Translations under genes and position numbers: made by a program
Shown: positions 17,438-26,400 of the stretch, in pieces
Layout of the letters: each line of letters opens with the position of its first letter
Position numbering within the stretch: position 1 is the first letter of the stretch
The notes under the pieces: model-generated
Told to the model about the DNA's origin: nothing
The model's input: only the letters and a program-made list of their open reading frames with translations
The model's database searches: none
Assembly (NCBI GenBank): GCA_002839445.1
Contig: PGYB01000018.1
Span: 1-64,000, forward strand
DNA: 64,000 nucleotides
Direction of reading: 5' to 3'
Source of the DNA: Candidatus Riflebacteria bacterium HGW-Riflebacteria-1
Lineage (GTDB): Bacteria; Muiribacteriota; Ozemobacteria; Ozemobacterales; Ozemobacteraceae

Positions 17438-18187
17438 CTACGGCATTTGCTCAAGCCACCAGCTTTTGCCAGGCAATGAGGAAGCATTAAGAATCTGCTT
17501 CAGCTCTGAAAAGTCATACTTCACTCGGTGAAGTTCGACCTGAATTTTCTCAGCAAGTGTCTTCCCCGACGGCGAAATAGAAAGTGTGGCGTATTCCGCC
17601 CAGTGATGCATTACTGGAGCAATTCCAGGACCAGGTGGGATTTTGAAAGGCATGCCAACGCTGCCGGGGTTGATATACAACCGCTTTCCCGCCAGCTCCT
17701 TAAATTGGCAATGCAGATGTCCATTAACAATAGCCTGAGCCGAAAATCCGTCGCACATTTCATCAAGCATTTTCACATCCATGTCAGGAAACATCACTTG
17801 AATATTGGATTTTGGTGAGCCGTGGCAGAAAAGAATCTGATAATTGTCATACATATCGACCGCTTTGTATGGAAGGAAACTGCTCAGGAACTTGTAATGC
17901 CTGTCATCGAGATGCTGCATGGCCCATTTGAGATCCGGCTGCACCATGGAATAAATCTGCAGTTCGTTCCATTTATCCGGGGAAAGAAGCGCCTGATCGT
18001 GATTGCCCATAATGCAGTCACAGTTTTCTTCCATGACTGCTTCGAGAACCTGCACAGGCTGTGGTCCCAGCGTAACCAGATCGCCGAGACAAACCAGGCG
18101 GTCACAGCCTCTCTCTTTCACATCCTTGAGCACTGCTTCCAAAGCAACGAAGTTTCCATGTATGTCCGATATGACGGCTATTTTCAT
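17438..18187 (-). CDS. Calcineurin-like metallophosphoesterase (YfcE/MJ0936-like)
   Basis: 249 aa. All five metallophosphoesterase blocks are visible: SDIHGN, CLGDLV, MGNHD, FCHGSP and NGHLH, followed by YINPGSVGMP typical of the YfcE/MJ0936 subfamily. It should be a dinuclear-metal phosphodiesterase; the natural substrate is unknown. The ATG at 18187 follows GGGAG with a 7-nt spacer; the in-frame TTG at 18202 has no SD. It is divergent from the IscU-like gene across a 224-nt region that contains TAATTA-TACG-TAATTA (18313-18328), a possible operator. Confidence 0.85.
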   Translation of the reverse strand: MKIAVISDIHGNFVALEAVLKDVKERGCDRLVCLGDLVTLGPQPVQVLEAVMEENCDCIMGNHDQALLSPDKWNELQIYSMVQPDLKWAMQHLDDRHYKFLSSFLPYKAVDMYDNYQILFCHGSPKSNIQVMFPDMDVKMLDEMCDGFSAQAIVNGHLHCQFKELAGKRLYINPGSVGMPFKIPPGPGIAPVMHHWAEYATLSISPSGKTLAEKIQVELHRVKYDFSELKQILNASSLPGKSWWLEQMP

Positions 18188-18373
18188 AGTCTTCTCCCAC
18201 AATGTAATTCATTTTTCACACCACTCATGTTTTTCACTGCGTGTCCCGGCTCTGATCAGAAACTCCAATTTCATCTGGAGACTTCCGCAATGCCTGTGTC
18301 CTGAGTTTTCGCTAATTATACGTAATTACAGGATTCTATACTATCTGAGATTTCAACTACTGGTCAGAAAATG

Positions 18374-18382
18374 TGCTAAGAT
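18374..18382 (+). promoter_or_regulatory. Extended -10 promoter of the IscU-like/GGGtGRT operon
   Basis: TGCTAAGAT (TGn plus TAAGAT), with TTCAAC 19 bp upstream as a weak -35. The predicted start is about 18389, giving a 23-nt leader that contains AAGGAGG. The ATGTGC context matches the TTGTG(C/G)TAT form seen before the giant cyclases. Confidence 0.45.
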
Positions 18383-18411
18383 GCGTTGTAATTTCTGAAG
18401 GAGGTTTCGAA

Positions 18412-19104
18412 TTGATCTACTCGAGTGAAGTGCAAGGTATGGTATGTGTGGCTAAAGGCCCGAATCATGGCCCGGCCCCGATCCCTCAGGAGGGACGCTG
18501 GGTTCAGGCAAAAGAGATCAAGGATATTTCCGGTCTCACGCACGGCGTCGGCTGGTGTGCCCCGCAACAGGGCGCGTGCAAGCTGACCCTCAACGTCAAA
18601 GAAGGCATCATACAGGAAGCTCTGATTGAAACCATAGGCTGCTCGGGCATGACGCACAGCGCCGCCATGGCGGCAGAAATTCTGTCTGGTAAAACCATTC
18701 TGGAAGCTCTCAACACTGACCTGGTCTGTGATGCTATCAACACTGCCATGCGCGAAATCTTTCTTCAGATCGCCTACGGCCGCACTCAGACGGCTTTTTC
18801 CGAAGGCGGACTGCCAATCGGCGCCGGCCTCGAAGACCTGGGAAAAGGTCTGCGCAGCCAGATCGGCACCATGTATGGCACCGTTGCCAAGGGCGTTCGC
18901 TACCTCGAAATGGCCGAAGGCTATGTAACACGCATGGCTCTCGACAAAAACGACGAAGTAATCGGCTATCAGTTTGTCCATCTTGGCAAGATGATGGAGT
19001 TTATTGAGAAGGGCGTAGAACCAGGAGAAGCACTTAAAAAGGCTACTTCACAGTATGGTCGTTTCGACGAAGCGGTTCGTACCATCAACCCCCGGCATCA
19101 ATAG
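18412..19104 (+). CDS. IscU/NifU-N-like iron-sulfur scaffold protein
   Basis: 230 aa. TTG start at 18412, 7 nt after AAGGAGG; an in-frame ATG at 18373 lies upstream of that SD. The fold is IscU-like, with conserved Cys at 49 and 56 (GWCAPQQGAC), Cys77 in IGCSGMTHSAAMAAEILSGK, where the Cys...S...GKT block matches the second scaffold Cys, and Cys106. It carries longer N- and C-terminal extensions than the usual ~130-aa IscU. No cysteine desulfurase lies nearby. It is 20 nt upstream of the GGGtGRT gene, an arrangement known from other anaerobes. Confidence 0.75.
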   Translation: MIYSSEVQGMVCVAKGPNHGPAPIPQEGRWVQAKEIKDISGLTHGVGWCAPQQGACKLTLNVKEGIIQEALIETIGCSGMTHSAAMAAEILSGKTILEALNTDLVCDAINTAMREIFLQIAYGRTQTAFSEGGLPIGAGLEDLGKGLRSQIGTMYGTVAKGVRYLEMAEGYVTRMALDKNDEVIGYQFVHLGKMMEFIEKGVEPGEALKKATSQYGRFDEAVRTINPRHQ

Positions 19105-19124
19105 GCAACAAGGAGAGAGATCAC

Positions 19125-20126
19125 ATGGCATTATTCGAAAGTTATGAACGCAGAATCAACCAGATCACGCCCGTTCTGAAGCAGTATGGCATCCCGTCGC
19201 TGGAAGATGCACGCAAGCTCTGCGAAGAAAAGGGTGTCGATGTTTATAGCATCGTCAAGGGAATTCAGGCAATATGCTTTGAGAACGTCTGCTGGGCCTA
19301 TATTCTTGGCGGAGCTATTGCCATCAAAAAGGGCCAGAAAAAGGCCGTTGATATCGCCTGCTCACTGGGCGAGGGAATGCAGGCTTTTTGTATTCCGGGA
19401 TCAGTTGCTGACGATCGCAAGGTCGGCATCGGTCACGGCAATCTTGCTTCAATGCTCCTCAAGGAAGAAACCCAGTGTTTCTGCTTTCTCGCCGGTCACG
19501 AGTCATTCGCCGCAGCCGAGGGTGCAATAGGCCTGGCCAAATCAGCCAACAAGGCGCGCAAGAACCCTCTGCGCGTAATTTTGAATGGCCTTGGCAAGGA
19601 TGCAGCCCAGATTATCGCGCGCATCAATGGTTTCACGTATGTGCAGACCAAATTCGATTACGCGACAAGCAAGCTGGCAATCGTCAAGGAAATCGCTTAT
19701 TCAGAAGGTGATCGCGGCAAAGTTCGCTGCTACGGCTCTGATGATGTGCGCGAAGGCGTCGCAATCAACCACTCTGAAGGCGTCGATGTCTCAATCACCG
19801 GTAATTCAACCAACCCGACGCGCTTTCAGCATCCTGTTGCCGGAACTTACAAAAAAGAATGTTTAGAACAGGGCAAAAAGTATTTTTCAGTTGCTTCCGG
19901 TGGTGGCACCGGGCGAACCCTGCACCCTGACAACATGGCCGCCGGTCCGGCATCTTATGGCATGACCGACACCATGGGGCGCATGCACTCTGACGCCCAG
20001 TTTGCCGGCTCTTCGTCGGTTCCCGCTCACGTTGAAATGATGGGCTTTCTGGGAATGGGCAACAACCCGATGGTTGGTGCCTCGGTCGCAGTGGCCGTTG
20101 CATTGGAGCAGGCCCAGGCCAGATAA
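19125..20126 (+). CDS. GGGtGRT protein (uncharacterised conserved family)
   Basis: 333 aa. It contains the family's namesake motif ASGGGTGRTLHPDN (glycines from about residue 259) and a glycine/methionine-rich C-terminus (AHVEMMGFLGMGNNPMVGA). The family is recognised only by sequence; its biochemistry is not established. Polar cytoplasmic protein without signal peptide. AAGGAGAG precedes the ATG. Placement directly after an IscU-like gene suggests a link to Fe-S cluster handling or an Fe-S-dependent reaction. A terminator-like hairpin follows. Confidence 0.85.
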   Translation: MALFESYERRINQITPVLKQYGIPSLEDARKLCEEKGVDVYSIVKGIQAICFENVCWAYILGGAIAIKKGQKKAVDIACSLGEGMQAFCIPGSVADDRKVGIGHGNLASMLLKEETQCFCFLAGHESFAAAEGAIGLAKSANKARKNPLRVILNGLGKDAAQIIARINGFTYVQTKFDYATSKLAIVKEIAYSEGDRGKVRCYGSDDVREGVAINHSEGVDVSITGNSTNPTRFQHPVAGTYKKECLEQGKKYFSVASGGGTGRTLHPDNMAAGPASYGMTDTMGRMHSDAQFAGSSSVPAHVEMMGFLGMGNNPMVGASVAVAVALEQAQAR

Positions 20127-20178
20127 CTGCCTTTAACAGCCTTTAAGTGCCGTTAAAACGGCTCGGATTTGTCAAAAT

Positions 20179-20216
20179 TTCGGCCTTGAGTTCGCATAAG
20201 CAAACTCAAGGCCGAA
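20179..20216. terminator. Bidirectional terminator between convergent genes
   Basis: TTCGGCCTTGAGTT (20179-20192) and AACTCAAGGCCGAA (20203-20216) pair perfectly over 14 bp with a 10-nt loop. On the minus strand AAATTTTGAC follows. It lies between the GGGtGRT gene and the VIT/VWA gene. Confidence 0.7.
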
Positions 20217-20246
20217 TTTCAATTACTGCAAAAAGCGGATGCCTGA

Positions 20247-22571
20247 TCAGACGATTACAGTTTTCTCCCAGGCCTGCAGGCGACGCGCGATTTTGGCATC
20301 AATGGCTGCCCACATGTCGTTGCGGTCGGCATAGACAGTTTCGAGCTGGTGTCTGACCAGAAGCGTCATCGCGCAGTTGCGCTTTTCGTTGTCAGCAAGG
20401 CCGGCCGGAGCCTTCGCCAGCCATGCGGCAAACTCTTTTTCAGTCATGCCAAGCAATTTGAGCAGTTCTTCAGAATAGACGAACGAACCATCGGCAGAGG
20501 CGTGCATAAGAATTTCAATGAGCCTGTCTTCACCGCCAGCGATGTTATCGCTTACGTGTTCGGCTTTGTCAGCGCTTTTCTTCTTGGGTACACTCCTTCT
20601 TTTCAATGTCTTAGATTCGAAGCGGTCAGGCATTTTACAGATACGATCGAAGCAAGGTTCCAAAACAGTTTTAAGCCCTGCGAGGGCATCTCCAAAAAAG
20701 CCCGCAGAGACTGAAGCACAGGGTTGAACACTATACATCAGGCCCGAACCCATGCCACCGGGAACGCCGCGCATGAAATCGCGATGCGCCGGCACCATGA
20801 CCGGAATTTTGCGCAATTCAGGCCGGCCGTCATTTTTAGCGTCGCCACTGCGCTCTTCGATGCCGATCAGGCTGGTCTTCGAGCAGATCAGGCCATACAT
20901 CTTCGAAAGTTCGATCATTGTTGCTTCGGATTTAGGCACACTGCGCCTTTTCTGACGACTGCCCGGCGCAGCGTCTTCTTCGCCGCTTTCGAGTTCGTTT
21001 ATGCGCTGCTGTGCCCACCACAATGCAGGAAGCGCGTTGTCGCAGACAACCTGATTCTGTGCCGACCAGCTGATTTCTTTGCCGGCATATTGCGCCGATA
21101 ACTTGACCTTCAGCTTCGCTGGCAGCTTTTTGCCGGCGCCAAGCCGCGCAGCGAACCTGACCACCTCGCCGGCAAAGATAGCCGGCATGGCACCCGGCAC
21201 CGCCTCAATTTCTGTGTCGCCCCAGATCATTCTGACATCTGAGAGAAACGGCTGATTAAGCCGATTGAACTGCCTGAGAACCTTGGGTTCGATTCTCTCG
21301 CCCGGGTAGATAAACTCGGCTTTGCCGCCCGTTTTGTCGGCGATGCCTTTAATAAGATACTCGCTCGCACCGTTGCCGATACCGAACGAGAAAATACGAC
21401 AGCGCGCCTTTCTGGCGGCTGCGAGCTTGATTACATCTTCTTCATTGCCTACGGCACCATCGGTAAACAGAATAATACTGGCGAACTCGTGCCGCAGAGC
21501 GTTAATTGCCGCCTCAAGAGCCGGCAAAATTTCGGTGCCGCCCATATCGGCATCAATTTTCGCGATAGCGTCAGCTGCGGTATTTAACGTGCTGTCGCCA
21601 AAAACCTGCGGCTCTTTAAACAGCTGCCGCCAACTGCTGCCAAAGCAGTAGACCTGAAAGACATCACCAGGGTTGAGCGAACGCAGACAGAGCTGAAGTG
21701 CGTTGCGCGCTTCCCCGATCGAGTCTCCCTGCATGGAACCGGAGCAGTCGACAATGAACACGACTTCTTTGGCAGCTGGAACCGCCTTCTGATCACCAAA
21801 TTCAGGAAACACTTCAAACAGCACATGCTCGCGTTCGTTAAAAAATGCGCTGGTGAGTATTGGACTAAGGCGTTCAGCCATCTCAAAGCTGACGATCACG
21901 TCTTTATCAGGCATGGCATTGGCCTGCGCCAGCGAAACTTCAGCGACATTATTTTCATACACCACCCGAATCGGGTGCCCCGGCGATTCGACTGATTTTA
22001 TTGCTGAATTCTGCACGATTTTGAGCGAATAGCTGAAGCCATAAGGCACTTTGTCGGTATAATCAGGACTGATTCTTTCCCATTCTGTAATCGCTGCAGT
22101 CTTATCGGCTGGAAAATATTTCGGCACTATCGCTACCGGAAAAGCGACCCGTGCGCCAGTCTCGTGGGCCTGCAGCAACTGAAACATGCTGATCTGTATT
22201 TCGACTTCCTGGGCGGGCAGTATATTGCCGAGGTTCAGCGCAAAAATGTCGCGGCGTTCCTGGTCGAGCATAAACGCGCCGTTACCTGCGCTGATTGCTT
22301 CGTCGTATTCGTCGAAAGCTTTTTCACGCTCTTCGGGGTGAGTGACAATAGTCTTGTCACCTGTCGTAATTTTCAGGGAACTTAAAGTCGCATCAGCCGG
22401 CAGCGGAAACACATACTGCGCTTCAATCGCCACTTTTTCATGGTTAACAAAATTCTGTGTGATCTGCCAGTGGCAGGCAAGCCCGGTAAGCTCACCCTTG
22501 ACGTTAATCGCTTTCAGGGACACTTCCCGGCCAGATTCTTTGTCTACGAGAATACAATGCTGTTCTTTCAT
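20247..22571 (-). CDS. VIT domain plus von Willebrand factor A domain protein
   Basis: 774 aa. The N-terminal VIT domain (about 5-135; FVNHEKVAIEAQYVFPLP, REKAFDEYDEA) is followed by a VWA domain (about 265-430). The VWA MIDAS looks complete: DCSGS (Asp275, Ser277, Ser279), Thr346 in GGTEI and Asp371 in FTDGAVG. A charged linker and a helical C-terminus follow, with two RRSVPK segments. There is no signal peptide or membrane helix, so unlike inter-alpha-trypsin-inhibitor relatives it should be cytoplasmic. Its ATG overlaps the stop of the merR gene (ATGA), so the two are translationally coupled. The partner bound through the MIDAS is unknown. Confidence 0.85.
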   Translation of the reverse strand: MKEQHCILVDKESGREVSLKAINVKGELTGLACHWQITQNFVNHEKVAIEAQYVFPLPADATLSSLKITTGDKTIVTHPEEREKAFDEYDEAISAGNGAFMLDQERRDIFALNLGNILPAQEVEIQISMFQLLQAHETGARVAFPVAIVPKYFPADKTAAITEWERISPDYTDKVPYGFSYSLKIVQNSAIKSVESPGHPIRVVYENNVAEVSLAQANAMPDKDVIVSFEMAERLSPILTSAFFNEREHVLFEVFPEFGDQKAVPAAKEVVFIVDCSGSMQGDSIGEARNALQLCLRSLNPGDVFQVYCFGSSWRQLFKEPQVFGDSTLNTAADAIAKIDADMGGTEILPALEAAINALRHEFASIILFTDGAVGNEEDVIKLAAARKARCRIFSFGIGNGASEYLIKGIADKTGGKAEFIYPGERIEPKVLRQFNRLNQPFLSDVRMIWGDTEIEAVPGAMPAIFAGEVVRFAARLGAGKKLPAKLKVKLSAQYAGKEISWSAQNQVVCDNALPALWWAQQRINELESGEEDAAPGSRQKRRSVPKSEATMIELSKMYGLICSKTSLIGIEERSGDAKNDGRPELRKIPVMVPAHRDFMRGVPGGMGSGLMYSVQPCASVSAGFFGDALAGLKTVLEPCFDRICKMPDRFESKTLKRRSVPKKKSADKAEHVSDNIAGGEDRLIEILMHASADGSFVYSEELLKLLGMTEKEFAAWLAKAPAGLADNEKRNCAMTLLVRHQLETVYADRNDMWAAIDAKIARRLQAWEKTVIV

Positions 22572-22975
22572 TTTGAACCCTCTCTTTCAGTTGTGTTAGC
22601 GCCAAACAGCTGACTGACAAATTTTTGCAGTTTGCGCAATCTGGCCGGAGTTACCGGGTATCGGCCGCCCTGAATATTAATTTCGAAACCCGGGCATACT
22701 TCGAGGCGTGTCCAGGTGGTAGGTGCCGGTATCTGCGTGCTCTCTGGCGCAGCCGGCCCCTTTATTATCGCAGCGATCTCGTCGAGGCTGTGTCGGTTTT
22801 CTTTGAGTATGCAGATTTGCAGCAGAATCTGCAGGTGCTCATCGGTGTAATAATGGCCACGACCGGCTCCCGCTGGGGCAGGCAGCAAGCCGCTCTGCAC
22901 GTAAAATCTGATGGCGCGCCGACTCAGGCCGGCCATTTCCGACAACTGCCCGATACTTAATTTTTGCTCTTCCAT
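22568..22975 (-). CDS. MerR-family transcriptional regulator
   Basis: 135 aa. The N-terminal winged-helix domain is LSIGQLSEMAGLSRRAIRFY followed by VQSGLLP, the standard MerR DNA-recognition block, then a dimerisation helix. The C-terminal ~45 residues (EVCPGFEINIQGGRY) contain one Cys and no recognisable metal site. The frame extends upstream to 23080, but that segment contains the promoter. ATG 22975 lies 6 nt after a TATATT -10, so the mRNA may be leaderless. The gene ends in a 4-nt overlap with the VIT/VWA gene and probably regulates that gene and itself. Confidence 0.85.
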   Translation of the reverse strand: MEEQKLSIGQLSEMAGLSRRAIRFYVQSGLLPAPAGAGRGHYYTDEHLQILLQICILKENRHSLDEIAAIIKGPAAPESTQIPAPTTWTRLEVCPGFEINIQGGRYPVTPARLRKLQKFVSQLFGANTTEREGSK

Positions 22976-22981
22976 AACCTG

Positions 22982-23027
22982 AATATAATAATTTATTCGA
23001 CAGCTGTCAATACGACAGTTAATGTCG
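22982..23027 (-). promoter_or_regulatory. merR promoter with overlapping TGTCG dyad operators
   Basis: On the minus strand TTGACA (23010-23005), a 17-bp spacer and TATATT (22987-22982) form a near-consensus promoter. The predicted +1 falls on the A of the ATG at 22975. Around the -35 are three overlapping dyads built from TGTC/GACA half-sites: GACAGCTGTC (22999-23008), TGTCAATACGACA (23005-23017) and CGACAGTTAATGTCG (23013-23027). They are good candidates for autoregulatory MerR binding. Confidence 0.65.
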
Positions 23028-23123
23028 ATAAAAAAGCTTTCCCCAAAACGCTTTTGATTTTGATTAATACATGTGAGCAACTTACAACTGTGCTCATAGC
23101 GAAAATCAAATCAGGAGAAACCC

Positions 23124-23321
23124 ATGAAACGAAAACCAGAAGAGAATCCGCCGATTTCGCCGATTAGCGCAGATAAAACAAAAAGACAGGACGGCGTGGC
23201 TTTAAAGAAGAGGAATGCAAGAGGAGAGAATCCACAGATTGCGCCGACTTGCGCAGAGAGAGCAGAAATAGTGCAGGTAAAATCTACTTTTAACAACGGT
23301 ATTCAAAGCATTTGTCTTTAA
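23124..23321 (+). CDS. Doubtful small ORF composed of repeat DNA
   Basis: 65 codons. It has an AGGAG SD 7 nt before its ATG, but its body is made of AATCCGCNGAT..GCGCAGA-type repeat units, and the product is low-complexity and charged (MKRKPEENPPISPISADK). It resembles no family I know. The rest of the 359-nt gap between the merR promoter and the first giant cyclase is repeats. It may be a chance frame next to an SD-like AGGAG. Confidence 0.2.
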   Translation: MKRKPEENPPISPISADKTKRQDGVALKKRNARGENPQIAPTCAERAEIVQVKSTFNNGIQSICL

Positions 23322-23409
23322 TCTGCGGTTATCCGTGTAATCTGCGGATAAATTATAAAAAAGTGTGCGCGTCTTCAATCTGCGGTTATCCGTGTAATCT
23401 GCGGATAAA
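23314..23409. repeat. Direct repeat pair, 39 bp, of the AATCTGCG family
   Basis: Copies at 23314-23352 and 23371-23409 differ at one position. Each contains AATCTGCGG, TTATCCGTGT and AATCTGCGGATAAA, and the period is 57 bp. The second copy ends about 15 bp before the extended -10 of the first giant cyclase gene. Confidence 0.75.
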
Positions 23410-23423
23410 AAATGTCCGGGTTG

Positions 23424-23432
23424 TGGTATTAT
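23424..23432 (+). promoter_or_regulatory. Extended -10 element placing +1 at the first giant cyclase start codon
   Basis: TGGTATTAT (TGn + TATTAT). With standard spacing +1 is at about 23439, next to the ATG at 23440. No SD lies between -10 and ATG, consistent with a leaderless message. Confidence 0.5.
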
Positions 23433-23439
23433 CTCTGGC

Positions 23440-26400
23440 ATGAGCAGGGATGTTGTCAGCAGAAAAACGGGCAGAACGTGGCTGCGGCTGATGCCGTACG
23501 TTATGCTGCTGCTGCCGCTGGCCGTGCTCAATCTCGGATTTCGCTTTCTGGCAACGATCGAACTGCATTGGAAAGAGCGGACGCAGAGTGAAGTGGCGCT
23601 GCAGGAACTCGAAGCGCTGACCCGCAGCTCGTCATTTGAATACCGCCTGAACCGGGCGGGTGGGCAGCTGGCCGAAAGAATAGAAGCGGCATTGCGCCAT
23701 AGCGGCGGGCAGACAGCCAGAACAGAAGCTGACATAGAACTGCTGCTGAAAAAGATCAGCGAGGCCAGCAACGCAAGCCTGAACGCACTATCGCCCGGCT
23801 ATAAGCTGCACATTTTCAGAAAGGCCCCGGATGAAGCCGGAGCCGAGCTGTTCTTTGCGAAAAGCGACCGGGTCGAAAGCAAAAGGGCGATGGCGATGAT
23901 TTTCGACTATATGATCGATCAGCATCGCGACAAGCCTTTGACCAGCGAAATCAAAAAGCAACGCGACAAGCTGGCCGAAAACTATTTTGGCAGAACCGCG
24001 CGCAGCGAGGTGTTTGCCAGAAGCCAGAAAGGCAGAAGCAGCAATATTCTGCACGACGGCAAGCCGCACTGGTTTTTCTGGGACTATCTTGAAGTAAAAG
24101 GTCAGGGTATCTGGGGCTGGTTCATTGCAGCCAGAAACGATGAAAACAGTCGCGAAGCAGCACAGAGACTGGCACTGGCAGAATGCCGACAACGCGGCGG
24201 CGGCCTTGCAGGATTCGTTCCCGTGGTGGGCATAAACGCAGCGGCGGTGCTTTTCGCTGAACTGGAAAATTCCAGAAGCTTCCAGGACTGGCGCAACAGT
24301 CAGATCAAACCACTCGACAAGAATCTCGCACACTGGGTTTCATTCGGCCCGCCAGAACCAGCCCAGCTTGGCAGGTATAGAATCTATTCATATATGGGCA
24401 GAGATACCAGGTATCTGACCGTCTTTCTGGCGCCAATGCCGGGCACAAGACCTTTGCCGGCATGGATAAGTCTGCTCAACCTGGCGACGGCAACACTATG
24501 TCTGCTGCTCTCACTTAGAGGCCTTCTTCTCGGGCGCTGGCTCGAAACCGGCCTGACGCTGCGCTTCGTGATTCTGTATTTTCTGGCGGCAACTTTTCCA
24601 CTCGGCATGCTGGCGGTAACCGCGGCAGCATACCATTACCAGTCGAGCCGCTCAGCGCAGAACCAGATTGCCGAAAACCTCGAAGGCTGCCTCAGGCAGA
24701 TCGAGACAAGAAAAATGCAGATTCAGGAAGAATACCAGAGCGCCGCCCGTCAGGCATTCGCCGACACTCGCCTGGCCGAGCTGATCGACGAACATGGCGC
24801 AGAAGCAGATGCGGTCAGAGAGAGAATTGTTGCGCGTTTTCAGGAACGCGAAACCGCGCTGCCACTTCTCGGCTTCTATCTTCTCGATACGAGTGGAGAA
24901 GGCACCCAATACAGCGAGGGAGCCAGTGCGGCCAGACTCAAAGACATTTTCAGCGTTTATCGAGCACCGATCATCCAGAACCTGCGCCGACGTTTTGCGC
25001 TTAAACACCCTGAAATAAAGCTTCCTGAATTCAAGATTAGCGAAGAAGAAACCTTCGGCGCACAGGCATTCCGCTCGGTTACCGGCAACTCTTTCAACGT
25101 CGAAATCGAGAAAAGACGCAATTTCTGCTTAAACCAGCAGAGCGGCGAAGGCACGGCAACACTGATCTACGATTTTATTCTGATAAAGGGCGCGGCACGG
25201 GCACTGTTGTTTCTGGTCTGGGACATCGCAACACTCTTTGAAAAGTCACTGCAGACCGCAATAGAGAATTTCAAAGGCAATTTTCCCGGCTATTCGTTCA
25301 TCGCATTCAAAAATACCCCGCAGGGTTTCAAAACCCTCTATCGCCCCGAAGATGAACTCGCCCATCAGCATTTTTCGGGTGCTTTGCGGGTAGCAGAAAC
25401 CGCCGCAGCAAGAGGTGGCACCGTTACCGAGCATCTAAGCGGGTTCTCAGTTGTCGCTATGCCATACGGGCAGAACTCAGAAATCGTTATTGCCGGCATT
25501 TCGAGCCATCAACAGATAGGCGCCGAAGAAAACGACCGCCGCCGCATCTTTATTCTGCTGATTCTGATTTCTTTGGCTATCGCAGCGTTATGCGCATATT
25601 TTACTGCTGCATTTCTGCTCAAGCCCATAGGCGAACTAAAATCCGCGCTTGAACTGGTTTCTATGGGTGATTACAGCGCCCGACTCGATTCGGAACGTGC
25701 CGATGAGCTCGGCAACCTGACGCGTGAATTCGCGCAGATGATTGAGGGCGTCAAAGAGCGCGAGCGCCTGGCCGCGCTGCTTTCTGATCACGCGGTTGAA
25801 GCTCTGGCAAAAAACACCGGCACAGAAGCAGAGTGTGATGCCCGGTCATTTAATGGTATAGCGCTGGTTTCAGATATCAGAAATTTTACCACTCTTTGCG
25901 AAACGCGGCCGACCGACGAAATTACCGAAATGCTCAACCACCATTTTGCCGCCATGTCAGAAGTAATCTCGGCCAACAGCGGGCGCATATACAAGTTCAT
26001 CGGCGACGCCATCGAAGCGGTTTTTGATGAAGACGACGAAAAAGCAACCGCAGCAAGAGCGGCAAAAACAGCCGTAGAAATGCACGTCGCTCTTGGCTCA
26101 ATCAATTCAGAACGTGAAAAAAATGGCCAGTTCACCTACTCCTTTGGCGTCGGGCTGGCCAGGGGCAGATTTTATGCGGGCTCAGTTGGCAGCGAAGACA
26201 CCAGGCTCGATTACAGCATCATCGGCGAAGCATTTCATCAGGCTACGCAACTCGAAGCCCTGACCAAAAAGCTGCCCGGCATGCCGATAGCTTTCGATCG
26301 CGAAATTGCATCACTTCTCAGCGGCGTTGCATCGACATGCGCGGTTGATTACGCTGATATCAGTGGCTGCACATTTAAGACGACAGATGAGTTCAGTGCG

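Noticed and set aside
13600..23410. CRISPR array or insertion sequences in the repeat-rich gaps
   Set aside because: Repeat spacing is irregular, there are no unique spacers of constant length, and no cas or transposase gene is seen.
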